A stretch of 64,000 nt of DNA from Martelella lutilitoris. Lineage in GTDB: Bacteria > Pseudomonadota > Alphaproteobacteria > Rhizobiales > Rhizobiaceae. Under the pieces are notes generated by a model. It saw only the letters and a program-made list of their open reading frames with translations, had not been told where the DNA came from and searched no databases. The stretch lies in NCBI RefSeq assembly GCF_016598595.1, contig NZ_CP066786.1, positions 2,503,501 through 2,567,500 on the forward strand, written 5' to 3'. Below, in pieces: positions 26,992-34,997 of the stretch. Both the position numbers and the translations under genes were made by a program. The first letter of the stretch is position 1. Each line of letters opens with the position of its first letter.

Positions 26992-27028
26992 CTGAAAAAA
27001 AGAAACGGCCGGAAGTAAGTTCCGGCCG
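26992..27028 (-). terminator. Intrinsic terminator between gpG and protease genes
   Basis: A perfect 9-bp stem (cggccggaa at 27006-27014 with ttccggccg at 27020-27028, loop gtaag) is followed on the minus strand by tttctttttttc. An almost identical stem-loop occurs at 34974-34996. It ends transcripts from the gpG side just upstream of the protease gene, so the head/tail genes need their own promoter or antitermination. Confidence 0.75.
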
Positions 27029-27218
27029 GTCGTCATGTCGATCCGGGCTGACAATGGCCCCGATCGGTCAGGTTTGCAAGATTGCATCCGCCCGCGAGCG
27101 CCAGATACCGTCACAATCGATTTCTAACGGGGGTCTAACGCGCCATGACCGGATTTTGGGTATATCGGGGCGTGCGCGACCATGTGCGGCCATTCTGAGG
27201 CCTCCCACGACAACCGTT
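27029..27218 (-). promoter_or_regulatory. Spacer with direct repeat, possible late promoter region
   Basis: About 190 bp without a gene. It holds CTAACG at 27124-27129 and again at 27135-27140, spaced 11 bp (one helical turn). This spacing suits a protein binding one face of DNA. No sigma-70 boxes are convincing, which would fit an activator-dependent phage promoter, but the terminator at 26992-27028 lies downstream of it. Confidence 0.3.
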
Positions 27219-27791
27219 TTATTCTGTCTCGAGCCAGCGTTCCGCGATGGCAATGATGGCGACCTGGTCGTCTGCGCCAACGCCGAGATATTCACGCGCC
27301 GGAATGTGGACCGTGTAGCTGCCGACAGTGACGTCCCTGGCGAAGTTCGATCGCGATTTCTTCCTGAAGCGCTGATCGAGCGTGTCCGTTCTCGCGTCAT
27401 AATGCTGGTAGATCGTGCGGGTGTGTGCGGGGATGGTGATGTCGCCGCCGAGCTGGTGAATGGCGGCATAGGGCATGGGCGAGCCGATACGAACCTCGTC
27501 AGCCGTGGCGGCATAGTTGATCGATCCGGCCAGTCGGCCGCGCGCCCTCAGGATCCGGATCGGCGTCAGGCCTCTGCGTTCGCGCTCCTTGACGGTGCGG
27601 TCTTTCAACCGTTTCCAGGGCTTGCCGTCAGGTGCTGCCTCCCTCTCGAAATTATCCTGGGTGGCATTTTGAAGATATTCGCCGACATTGCGGTAAAAGC
27701 CCTCCGGCCGGTCCATGAGACCGGTCAGCTCTGCCAGGCGGGCGCGGACCTCTGCGTTCGTAATATCGAGCCTGTAGCTTATCCCGGTCAT
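27219..27791 (-). CDS. Phage virion morphogenesis protein (Mu gpG-like)
   Basis: A 190-residue protein. The segments AELTGLMDRPEGFYRNVGEYLQNATQDNFERE, PWKRLKDRTVKERERRG and GRLAGSINYAATADEVRIGSPMPYAAIHQLGG are diagnostic of the virion morphogenesis family (Mu gpG), needed for tail attachment or completion. It lies 90 bp downstream of the gpF gene, as in Mu. Confidence 0.9.
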   Translation of the reverse strand: MTGISYRLDITNAEVRARLAELTGLMDRPEGFYRNVGEYLQNATQDNFEREAAPDGKPWKRLKDRTVKERERRGLTPIRILRARGRLAGSINYAATADEVRIGSPMPYAAIHQLGGDITIPAHTRTIYQHYDARTDTLDQRFRKKSRSNFARDVTVGSYTVHIPAREYLGVGADDQVAIIAIAERWLETE

Positions 27792-27875
27792 GGACTTCTC
27801 TCTCGCTCCGTCTTATATTCATGGTGTCAGGCACGCGATGACCGGTGATGGTCCTGGTAGCTCCCTGACGAACAG

Positions 27876-27902
27876 GCCGGATCACCCCCGGCCTTTTTTC
27901 CG
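27876..27902 (+). terminator. Possible plus-strand terminator at the gpF 3' end
   Basis: On the plus strand ggccgg (27876 region) and ccggcc flank a short loop and are followed by tttttt. It would stop antisense transcription into the head genes; on the minus strand the same hairpin has no T tract after it. Confidence 0.3.
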
Positions 27903-29156
27903 TTTGTACAACAGCTTTCCGCCGCGCCTCAGATCGACTGTCCGGAAGTCCGGCGCGCCGCTCTTTTTCGTTGCGCTATAGGCGGTGATCGCCTCCCAGA
28001 ACCGCTCTCCGATCTCGAATACGACAATCAGGCCGGTCTTGCGGTCGACGCGTATGTAACGGCGATCGACGAGGAGTTCCTCTTCTTTCCTGTCGGTCGC
28101 GTCCTTCTTGCGCGCCACGCCCATCCAGATTTCGTCCGGATCCATCAACGCCTCGGCGAGCAGCGGCGCGATGACCGCCCGTTTGCGCTTCATCACCTTC
28201 CATGCCCCGGAGCGATCGCGGAACAACTGATCGGAAACCGGGATCTTCGCGCCGGCCTTGTCCTCGAACAGGACGGCGCGGCCGATATCCGCGCCGAAGG
28301 GCTTGAGGAAGGCACGCACATAGTCTTCCGGTTCCTGCCCGCCCTTCATCGGCTTCGACTTGAACGGCCGCGCGGCAGTGACGAGATCATCGATCGGTTC
28401 CGGTTCGTCGATCGAAACCGCCTGGCGCGGATTGACCAGCTGCGTCTCGCCCTCATCAAGGAGCGCCTGCGGCGTCAGGCCGCGCTCCCACAGGTCGCCC
28501 GGCATATAGTCCCAGCCATAACCGACGCCCTGGGGCTTTTCCGACAGTTCACCCGTCACCGGATCGACAAAGGGTTCGAGCAGTTCGCCGGGATCCTCGT
28601 CCGGTCCGTCCCGGCCGCGACGCTTCAGGTCATCGAGCGAGAGCGTGCGGACGCCGCAGGAACAAAGCCAGCCGTTCGGGGGAAAGTGCTTCTCCCACCA
28701 GGGATGGTCATGACGCAGGATACGGCCGTGCCAGGCAAGATGCGACGGCCTCGGGCTTTTCGGGACACGCGTCTCGCCGTGACGGTACTCCCAGAACGGC
28801 CGAAGCTTGACGACATCGGGGTCGCGCATCTGTTTGAGCCGGCCGGCCATGTAGGAGGTGCGGATATTGGTCTCGAAGATCACCCGCGTGCGCCAGCCGC
28901 GCTTGCCCTTGTAGCTCCAGCCATGCCGTTCGACGATCCGGTCGAAGGCATCGCGAAAACCGTCGAGCGTCCCGCCGTTTTCGATGGCATCGGCAATGGC
29001 CGACTGAAAATCGCTGACGATCGCCATGTCGTTTGCACCGGCGACAACAAAGGCGCGATCGTGAACGCCGCGCATGGCCTCGGTCCAGGCCTTTGTCGGC
29101 TTGCCGCGCTTCTGGCGGAAGAAGTCGATCTGTTCGCGGAACGGCTGGTTGATCAC
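27882..29156 (-). CDS. Head morphogenesis protein (Mu gpF/SPP1 gp7-like) with PBECR2 nuclease-like C-terminus
   Basis: A 424-residue frame from GTG 29156. Residues ~1-190 match SPP1 gp7/Mu gpF minor head proteins (EQIDFFRQKRGKPTKAWTEAMRG; HGWSYKGKRGWRTRVIFETNIR; HPWWEKHFPPNGWLCSCGVRTL). The C-terminal ~115 residues (PVSDQLFRDRSGAWK; LMDPDEIWMG; YIRVDRKTGLIVVFEI; GGKLLYKRKKG) look like the phage barnase-EndoU-colicin-RelE type nuclease domain PBECR2. The reading frame is open far upstream of the GTG, through ~100 coding-like codons with no other start, back to an A9 run inside the portal gene's end (29451-29459), suggesting fusion to the portal by frameshift. The GTG has only a weak ribosome site. 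Confidence 0.85.
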   Translation of the reverse strand: MINQPFREQIDFFRQKRGKPTKAWTEAMRGVHDRAFVVAGANDMAIVSDFQSAIADAIENGGTLDGFRDAFDRIVERHGWSYKGKRGWRTRVIFETNIRTSYMAGRLKQMRDPDVVKLRPFWEYRHGETRVPKSPRPSHLAWHGRILRHDHPWWEKHFPPNGWLCSCGVRTLSLDDLKRRGRDGPDEDPGELLEPFVDPVTGELSEKPQGVGYGWDYMPGDLWERGLTPQALLDEGETQLVNPRQAVSIDEPEPIDDLVTAARPFKSKPMKGGQEPEDYVRAFLKPFGADIGRAVLFEDKAGAKIPVSDQLFRDRSGAWKVMKRKRAVIAPLLAEALMDPDEIWMGVARKKDATDRKEEELLVDRRYIRVDRKTGLIVVFEIGERFWEAITAYSATKKSGAPDFRTVDLRRGGKLLYKRKKGRG

Positions 29157-29459
29157 CTCAAAGGCATCATCCGCGAAGGCGGCTTCCGCGTCGGTATATA
29201 CCGCCTCGCGACCATAAAAGGCCGACAGCTCCAGAACCTCGCCGATCGGGCGGGAAAGTGCGGCCGGAGACCAGCGGGCGGCAAGGCCCAGCAGCCCGGC
29301 CTGCGCGTCCGGGAAGCTCGTTGCGTTGTCGATAACGCGTCGGACAGCTTCGATCCGGCGCGCAATCAGAGGCTCGGCCTCGTCCTCAAGGCGATCGGTC
29401 AGACGTTCGACAGGATCGTCATCGGCCGCGAAACACGCTGAACTGTTCAGTTTTTTTTT
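29157..29459 (-). other. A9 slippery run and in-frame extension joining portal to gpF
   Basis: The portal frame ends TCA-AAA-AAA-AAC-TGA. A_AAA_AAC is in slippery phase directly before the stop; a -1 slip gives AAA-CTG-AAC and continues without stop for about 98 codons into the gpF frame. That stretch (LIARRIEAVRRVIDNATSF; AALSRPIGEVLELSAFYGREAVY) resembles the missing C-terminal end of DUF935 portal proteins, and has no ATG, GTG or TTG in frame before 29156. Confidence 0.6.
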
Positions 29460-30799
29460 GAGCCATCACCGAAGAGCGCGGCGAAGACAGGATTGTCCTC
29501 GGCGACCTTGCGCAGGTCCCGGCCGCGTTTGCCGCCCTCCATGAAGGCAAAACGCGCCTCAACCAGACGCTCGATCGCCGTCTCGGAAAGATGGTCGACA
29601 ATGCCGGAACCGACAATGATCTCGCGCGCGGCATCGTCGTCATCGATCATGCCGGCCGTCTCGAGAACGGCAATCAGAGCCTTGTCGGTGGCGCTTGCCG
29701 CATCTGCCTTGGCCTTGCGCGTGTCGGCAGCCTTCTTTTCGTCTTCCGGCTTGACCCGCCAAATATCGGGAACGCCGGCTCCGGGGAAATTATAGTCTAT
29801 TAGCCACTGCGCGAACTGGTTCTTGAGCGTTCCGGAGAGCATATCGCCGTCCGATCCGACCAGCAGGGACAGGATATCTGCATGGGTTTCTGATGCGGCA
29901 CGCGATCCGTTGGCGCCGATATCGGTGGTCAGCGTTTCTCCATTGACGCAGATCGTGATCTGCTTGTCCCAATAGGCCATCCACTCGCCGTAGGACACGC
30001 TGCCCGATCGCGCCGCTTCCAGGAACGAAACCTCGGCATCGAGCGGAATGACCGTGGCCGCGCTCGTCCGCATCTCGGTGAGCTTGTTCAGAAGTTTCTG
30101 CTGTTCTGCGGGCAGGCTTCCGACGGGCGATTTTCCGACAATGGTCGGCCCGGCGAACTTGTCGAGAAAATGCAGCCAGAAAGCCACGCCTTCGCGCTTG
30201 AACAGAACCGCCCAAAACAGGCGATTGCCGAGGCCGAGGCCATAAGGGTTGTTGCCCTTCACGCCAAAGCGATGGACGATGAACTTCCGGGCCGGAAGTT
30301 GAATGCCCCTGTCCATGTTCTGCCAGGTCAGAAGGCGCGGTTGCCAGTCCTCGCCAAACACGAAACGGCGCTGGTCGTGGGTGACGACACGCTCCGGAAT
30401 GATCCGGTTGCCATCCCGTTTCCAGACGATTTCGCTGATGGCGTACCCTTTGAGGGTCGCGTCGAGCAGGCCTTCGCAGATATCATCGAAAGGCAGTTTC
30501 TGAAGCGTTTCGCGCACAAAGTCCGCCGCCTCGACATCGAGCGTACTCTCCGATGCAGCATCCACGTCCCATTCGCGCGCCAGAAGAAGACGCTTGCGCT
30601 TCTGAAGCACGGCATAGGCATGGGTATCGCGCTCGATCTGGTCGTAGATCTTGAGGCCGAGACCGCCACCGCGCTCGATCAGCGTGTCGTCGGCCGGCTG
30701 CAGCGTAGCGTTAAAAAACGGGATGGTGATGTCGTTGCGGGCGTTAGCGATCAGCGCCCTTGCGTCCGACGGAAGGTTCTTGCGCTTGTCGTCGCTCAT
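29447..30799 (-). CDS. Portal protein (DUF935, Mu gp29-like)
   Basis: A 450-residue protein. Typical DUF935 segments include PADDTLIERGGGLGLKIYDQIERDTHAYAVLQKRKRLLLAREW, GLLDATLKGYAISEIVWK, FWAVLFKREGVAFWLHFLDKFAGPTIVGK and INGETLTTDIGANGSRAASETH in short excerpt. The start at 30799 overlaps the terminase stop (ATGA); the longer frame to 30922 only shadows the terminase. The zero-frame end (FGDGSKKN) falls at an A9 run and is some 60-90 residues shorter than I expect for the family; see 29157-29459. Confidence 0.88.
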   Translation of the reverse strand: MSDDKRKNLPSDARALIANARNDITIPFFNATLQPADDTLIERGGGLGLKIYDQIERDTHAYAVLQKRKRLLLAREWDVDAASESTLDVEAADFVRETLQKLPFDDICEGLLDATLKGYAISEIVWKRDGNRIIPERVVTHDQRRFVFGEDWQPRLLTWQNMDRGIQLPARKFIVHRFGVKGNNPYGLGLGNRLFWAVLFKREGVAFWLHFLDKFAGPTIVGKSPVGSLPAEQQKLLNKLTEMRTSAATVIPLDAEVSFLEAARSGSVSYGEWMAYWDKQITICVNGETLTTDIGANGSRAASETHADILSLLVGSDGDMLSGTLKNQFAQWLIDYNFPGAGVPDIWRVKPEDEKKAADTRKAKADAASATDKALIAVLETAGMIDDDDAAREIIVGSGIVDHLSETAIERLVEARFAFMEGGKRGRDLRKVAEDNPVFAALFGDGSKKN

Positions 30800-32451
30800 A
30801 GCCGGTACCCTCTCAATGCGTCGCCGCCGCCAGTCGAACCGGCCGTCAGGATCCCGCCGCCAAAACCGGCCGAAGCCCCGCCCGAATAGTGGACGGCATT
30901 CTGCCACAACATATCCAGGCAATCCGGCCCGTCGTCATGGTCGGCATTCGGCCATTGCTGGAGCTGGTCGATCAGGGTCTGTTGCGTCGAGTGAACACGG
31001 ATCATCCCTGCGGCAAGCGGCGGCTGCAGGCGCTCGATGCGCAGCATCTTGTCGACCGAAGGCGTAACCGGGATGGCCGAAATCGCCACACCCTGCTTTG
31101 CGGCGGTCGTCATCAGCGATGTTCTGAGAAATTCCTGGAACTGGATCGCCTCGACGAACCAGAGGAGGCAGCGATAATCGCGCTGGAGCGCGATGATATC
31201 GTTGATGATCATGTCGGGGAGACGGCGGCGAATCGAGGCAACGGCAAGGTCCATCGTCCCGGTCAGCCGGTCGATGCCGCCGATCAGAATAGCGGAAGGA
31301 TCGCGACCCTTGCCCTTCTTGCCTAGCGACGGGTCGACAGCGCCGAAAAACAGAAGGTCGCGGCGTTCAAGCACCCAAAACGTCAGGTCGCCGAACGGGT
31401 TGCCGTCCGAGATCGGCTTGTTCTGATATTCCGAGGCAAAACCGTCATGCGATCCGGCCCGTTCGCTCATCAGGAAATAGAGAGGCTGAACGGAAGGCCA
31501 GTTGACGACCGCGCCGGCATCCATGTCTTCTCTGCGGTCGCGATAGAATGCCAGCGCCGCTTCGTCACCCTCGTTGCGCAGCTCTTCTTCCCAAAGCTCC
31601 CAGAGGTCCATCCGGTCGGGCCACTGGACGATCGCCTGAAACGTCGTGGTGCGCCAGACATGCGATTTCGAGGCGCGGACAATGACGGCATCGAAATGCA
31701 GCACGGTCCCGACCCATATGACATCCATGGTGCCATCCGGCGGGCCGACCTTGAGCGCGGCCCGGTTGATCCAGTTCTCCAGTTTCTGACGCTGTTCGGG
31801 CGAGCGGACCGCCTCGTCGTTTTCGAGATCGTCAAAGAACATCAGGTCGGGGCGATAGGGGCCGTGGCGGCGACCACGGATCTTCTGCAGTGCGCCGAGG
31901 CCTTCGATGCGGATATTGTTGCGGGTGACGATTTCGCCCTCGCGCCAGATCCGACCTTCGCCGCAAGCGTCGGGAAAATCATAGGACAGTCGCGGGTTCG
32001 TGGTCAGTTCCGCCTTGATTGCCTCGATCAGCAGCGCGGCCTGGGCATAGACATCGCAGACTTCGAGCAGGTAGCGCTTATGTCCCAGGACGATGCAATA
32101 GAGCGCGAAGCCCAGCGAAAGATGGGTGGACTTCGATGAACCGCGCGGCGCGATGAACAGATCCCGCACGCCCTTGTCGCTGGCGATGATCTCCGGGCAT
32201 CGCGCAAAGATCGCCTCGTGGAACAGGCTGTGATCGCCGCGCACGTAATGCGGCAGATAGGTCTCCATGAAGAACCGGAAGCCGGTTTCCGGATCCTTGA
32301 CCTTGAGAAGCCTCTCCCGGCGCGCGGCCGGATCGGCCGGAAACGCCTCGATCGAAAGCTCGATCCAGCGCGAGAACTCGCTCGCCATTGCGGCAAGCGA
32401 TTCCCTGAGCTCTTTCGCCGAGACCGCAGCTTTCAGTTTCGGCTTTCTCAT
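30796..32451 (-). CDS. Terminase large subunit (Mu gp28-like)
   Basis: A 551-residue packaging motor. APRGSSKST (about residue 104) is the Walker A loop and LMFFDDLEND (about 204) the Walker B with the DE-like acidic pair. FFGAVDPSLGKKGKGRDPSAI (about 370) carries the first catalytic Asp of the RNase H-like nuclease domain, and HDDGPDCLDML near the C-terminus another. In Mu-like phages the enzyme packages by headful from host-flanking DNA. Confidence 0.93.
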   Translation of the reverse strand: MRKPKLKAAVSAKELRESLAAMASEFSRWIELSIEAFPADPAARRERLLKVKDPETGFRFFMETYLPHYVRGDHSLFHEAIFARCPEIIASDKGVRDLFIAPRGSSKSTHLSLGFALYCIVLGHKRYLLEVCDVYAQAALLIEAIKAELTTNPRLSYDFPDACGEGRIWREGEIVTRNNIRIEGLGALQKIRGRRHGPYRPDLMFFDDLENDEAVRSPEQRQKLENWINRAALKVGPPDGTMDVIWVGTVLHFDAVIVRASKSHVWRTTTFQAIVQWPDRMDLWELWEEELRNEGDEAALAFYRDRREDMDAGAVVNWPSVQPLYFLMSERAGSHDGFASEYQNKPISDGNPFGDLTFWVLERRDLLFFGAVDPSLGKKGKGRDPSAILIGGIDRLTGTMDLAVASIRRRLPDMIINDIIALQRDYRCLLWFVEAIQFQEFLRTSLMTTAAKQGVAISAIPVTPSVDKMLRIERLQPPLAAGMIRVHSTQQTLIDQLQQWPNADHDDGPDCLDMLWQNAVHYSGGASAGFGGGILTAGSTGGGDALRGYRL

Positions 32452-32951
32452 GACTGGTAGAGCCCTGCCAGACGCATGCCGAACGGTTCGATGATTTCGA
32501 GGATCGCCTCCGCATGCTGCGGGAACTCATCGCGGACGAACTCAAGCAGGTGACGCATCACGTCCTGGGCAACGCCAAGTTCGGATATGGACGGCGCAAG
32601 CTTGCCGGCCGAAGACGTCATCTTCGTCATCGCGTCAGCAAGGGCGACCAGGTGTTTGACCTTGTCGCCGACGCTCATATCCTTGCCATGCTTGATCTCG
32701 TCGAGCACGGCCTCGGCCATGATCATGAAGTCCTCGACGACCGTTGAGACAACCGTCTCGATGCCTTCGCCGGCGACGATCGAGGCCGACCGCATCATGT
32801 CCCAGTTGTCGCCGTCTTCCTTCGCCGCCTTCTTCCAGCGGGAAATCGTTGCCTGGGAAACGCCGCGGATCGTCGCGATCGTCGCAATGGCCATGCGCCG
32901 GTTGATATAGTCGGAGCGGACTTTCCGCTTCAGGTCGGGATCAGAGGCCAT
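32448..32951 (-). CDS. Terminase small subunit-like HTH protein (DUF1804/DUF3486 type)
   Basis: A 167-residue protein. The N-terminus (MASDPDLKRKVRSDYINRRMAIATIATIRGVSQATISRWKKAAK) is a helix-turn-helix, and the rest is helical. The gene directly precedes the large terminase subunit with an ATGA overlap, the place of Mu gp27. The start at 32951 is favoured over 32993 because the latter reads back through the upstream gene. Confidence 0.82.
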   Translation of the reverse strand: MASDPDLKRKVRSDYINRRMAIATIATIRGVSQATISRWKKAAKEDGDNWDMMRSASIVAGEGIETVVSTVVEDFMIMAEAVLDEIKHGKDMSVGDKVKHLVALADAMTKMTSSAGKLAPSISELGVAQDVMRHLLEFVRDEFPQHAEAILEIIEPFGMRLAGLYQS

Positions 32952-33192
32952 TGACCAGACCTCCGCGCACGATGAAGGTAACGATCGCGGCAATGATGCC
33001 GGCGACGAAAAGCCAGAAGATCTTGCTGAGATTGTTGTCGATCTTCTGCAGCGATTCCTGGATGCCCTGCAATCGCTGCTCCAGCACGGCCGAATTGGTT
33101 TCGACCTTGCCGACCCGTTCGGTCAGCTTGTCGAGCCGCGCATGCGCCTCCTGGACGCGTTCGCGGACTGTCTGATAGACGTTGTCAGTCAC
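32941..33192 (-). CDS. Small membrane protein, XhlA-like
   Basis: An 83-residue protein from GTG 33192 (GGAG seven bases upstream; overlaps the spanin stop by 8 bp). Residues 8-55 form a heptad coiled coil (RLDKLTERVGKVETNSAVLEQ), followed by one transmembrane helix (IFWLFVAGIIAAIVTFIV) and a short tail. This is the layout of haemolysin XhlA-type lysis accessory proteins. It lies between the spanin and terminase genes and could assist holin function. Confidence 0.72.
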   Translation of the reverse strand: MTDNVYQTVRERVQEAHARLDKLTERVGKVETNSAVLEQRLQGIQESLQKIDNNLSKIFWLFVAGIIAAIVTFIVRGGLVNGL

Positions 33193-33499
33193 TCTTCTCT
33201 CCAGTCGCGGCTTCTGCGGCCGCGTTTGCATTATCGACACTTGCGACAGCGCCGGCACGGCGACTGTCGCAGACTTTGACCGCCACGCGGTCCTGGCCCC
33301 ACTTGTTGGTGACCTCTTCCTCGCTCAGACCGCCGTCTTCCGGCAGAACCGACATCAGGGAGAGACACGACTGGCGCGAGGTTTCGGGGACGTCGACCCG
33401 CGTCGAGACAAGGCGGATGACGGGTTCCGGACTATCGGGGGAGCAGGCGGACGCGGTCAGCGCCAAGGCCGCAAGCATCGCCGCCAGGCAAGGCCGCAT
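33185..33499 (-). CDS. Outer-membrane spanin lipoprotein (Rz1-like)
   Basis: A 104-residue protein starting at an ATG nested in a different frame inside the inner spanin gene (33432-33806). It has a lipoprotein signal with lipobox LTASAC, followed by a polar region. The nested Rz/Rz1 arrangement is typical of spanins, which fuse inner and outer membranes at the end of lysis. The longer frame to 33673 is not used. The tail after residue ~70 is longer than usual for Rz1. Confidence 0.8.
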   Translation of the reverse strand: MRPCLAAMLAALALTASACSPDSPEPVIRLVSTRVDVPETSRQSCLSLMSVLPEDGGLSEEEVTNKWGQDRVAVKVCDSRRAGAVASVDNANAAAEAATGEKSD

Positions 33500-33806
33500 T
33501 GGCTTTCTCCATCTGTTCGAGCTGATCCCTGGCCGCGTTCTCGGCGGCCTTGATTTTCCGGTCGACCTGTTTGACCTGTTCGGAGAGCGCCAATTCCAGG
33601 CGGGCAACCTCCAGGCTCTTTTCGGCCAGTTCGGCTTTCCAGAGCGCGTCACATTCGCTCTTCGCCGATGCAACGCGCGCGTCGATCAGGTCGGAAACCT
33701 TGCCGACTGCTATGCGCGCGGAAATGCCGCCGACAGCGAAAAGCAGCGCCACGAGGATCCACGGCACTGTTCTCTTTGTGAATACGGCAGCGAGAAGAGC
33801 TTGCAT
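33432..33806 (-). CDS. Inner-membrane spanin (Rz-like)
   Basis: A 124-residue protein with one N-terminal signal-anchor (VPWILVALLFAVGGISARIAV) followed by a periplasmic coiled coil (AELAEKSLEVARLELALSEQVKQVD). Its 3' part overlaps the Rz1-like gene out of frame. The ATG at 33806 overlaps the holin stop (ATGA), so holin, Rz and Rz1 are coupled. Confidence 0.8.
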   Translation of the reverse strand: MQALLAAVFTKRTVPWILVALLFAVGGISARIAVGKVSDLIDARVASAKSECDALWKAELAEKSLEVARLELALSEQVKQVDRKIKAAENAARDQLEQMEKANAALPGGDACGLGADRVRLLPR

Positions 33807-34054
33807 CACGAGCCTCCCTGCTTTTCGGCAGAGGCCTTCGCGATCGTCCGCATGTCGAGCGATCCGCTGAAACGATGAATACCGAGCATCGCAGCAATCA
33901 GCCCGGCCATGATCGGAACCACGGTCGAAGCCAGCGCGCGCGCGCCTTCCGAACCAAGGCACGCGGCCACGACAATCGTGAAGATCACCGCCCACGCGCA
34001 AACATGGGAGATCGTCAGGTGCATCTTTGACGAGCTGTAGCGGGGTTTCTGCAT
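33806..34054 (-). CDS. Holin-like protein
   Basis: An 82-residue protein with two transmembrane helices (VCAWAVIFTIVVAACLG and TVVPIMAGLIAAMLGIH) and polar ends. Between endolysin and spanin genes this is the expected position and topology of a class II-type holin, which makes the inner-membrane lesion that starts lysis. The start at 34054 is chosen because longer frames only shadow the endolysin. Confidence 0.75.
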   Translation of the reverse strand: MQKPRYSSSKMHLTISHVCAWAVIFTIVVAACLGSEGARALASTVVPIMAGLIAAMLGIHRFSGSLDMRTIAKASAEKQGGS

Positions 34055-34064
34055 TTTGGTGGTT

Positions 34065-34910
34065 TCAGCCGAGATAGGCACCATGGACCCACCCCCGCGT
34101 ACCGGCTCCGCCACCACTCTTGACCTCGACATACCGCCAGACGCCCTCGCTCGAAAGGACTTCGACGACATCGGCGGAGGCGATCGAACCCGGAGGATCG
34201 AGCTTTTCATACTGGGTGCCGGGACCGCCGCGAATATTGAGACGGGTCGCGGTTACCTCCATGAGCGGGACGTCATCATGGTCTTCGCCGAGCAGAGCGC
34301 GGAAGCTCTCCATCGGGAAAGCCGGACCCGGATCGGTTTTCCAGCCGCGCGTATCGACTTCCTCATGGCTGACGATCGCGCGGATATCGTAGCCGGCGGT
34401 CAGCGCCTCAACGATCGAACGGCCGGTTGCAAGCTGGGCCTCGGTATAAAGCGGCCACGCATAGACCTGGCTGCCGACCCGGCTGTGCGGCGCACTCACA
34501 TAACCGCCGAACTCGTCGAGGTCACCTTCGGTGCGGCGATTGCCGTAACCATCGGCATAACGGCCACTTCCGTCCGGGCTCAATGGACCGGGATTGACGA
34601 ATTCGATGCCGACCGCGTGATTATTAAGGCCCTTCAATGCCCCGTAACGCGAAGGCCCGGCATGCCAGGCGACACGGTTGAACGGCGCGATCTGCCAGGC
34701 CGTCCCGTCTCGATTGACCACGACATGGGCGCTGGAACCGCGATTGGACGTCCCGCCCGCAGCGCCCATCAGCCAGTCGCGGCTTCCCGTTCCGCTCCAG
34801 CCCGTGGTGTAGTGCATGACAATGATGGTCGGATCGAGGACCTTGCCGGCCGAAAGATTGCTGGTCTCGCGGTACCAGATCGGTTCGATACGATGGTCGG
34901 TGACTTTCAT
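34065..34910 (-). CDS. Endolysin: N-acetylmuramoyl-L-alanine amidase with SH3 domain
   Basis: A 281-residue enzyme. IIVMHYTTG gives the first zinc His, AVGIEFVN the conserved strand, and SHEEVDTRGWKTDPGPAF the second His and downstream Asp of amidase_2 (PGRP-like) enzymes. Residues ~215-281 form a bacterial SH3 domain (ATRLNIRGGPGTQYEKLDP...GTRGWVHGAYLG) for wall binding. There is no signal peptide, so it needs the holin. GGAG precedes the ATG at 34910. Confidence 0.92.
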   Translation of the reverse strand: MKVTDHRIEPIWYRETSNLSAGKVLDPTIIVMHYTTGWSGTGSRDWLMGAAGGTSNRGSSAHVVVNRDGTAWQIAPFNRVAWHAGPSRYGALKGLNNHAVGIEFVNPGPLSPDGSGRYADGYGNRRTEGDLDEFGGYVSAPHSRVGSQVYAWPLYTEAQLATGRSIVEALTAGYDIRAIVSHEEVDTRGWKTDPGPAFPMESFRALLGEDHDDVPLMEVTATRLNIRGGPGTQYEKLDPPGSIASADVVEVLSSEGVWRYVEVKSGGGAGTRGWVHGAYLG

Positions 34911-34960
34911 GGCGGACACTCCATTCGGCTTGGCGGCGTTTGGAGTGACTCTTGTCAGTG

Positions 34961-34996
34961 CCACAAATAAAATCGGCCGGAAGTCAGTTCCGGCCG
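34961..34996 (-). terminator. Terminator after mor
   Basis: Perfect 9-bp stem (cggccggaa 34974-34982 with ttccggccg 34988-34996, loop gtcag) begins 1 base after the mor stop and is followed on the minus strand by attttatttg. It separates the early/middle transcript from the lysis genes. It is a near copy of the stem at 27006-27028. Confidence 0.8.
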
Positions 34997-34997
34997 G

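Noticed and set aside
25887-27848. 653-codon plus-strand open frame
   Set aside because: It spans the protease, a terminator and gpG on the other strand and has no coherent domain.
29447-30922. Portal start at 30922
   Set aside because: The extra 41 codons shadow the terminase C-terminus; ATG 30799 is coupled by ATGA.
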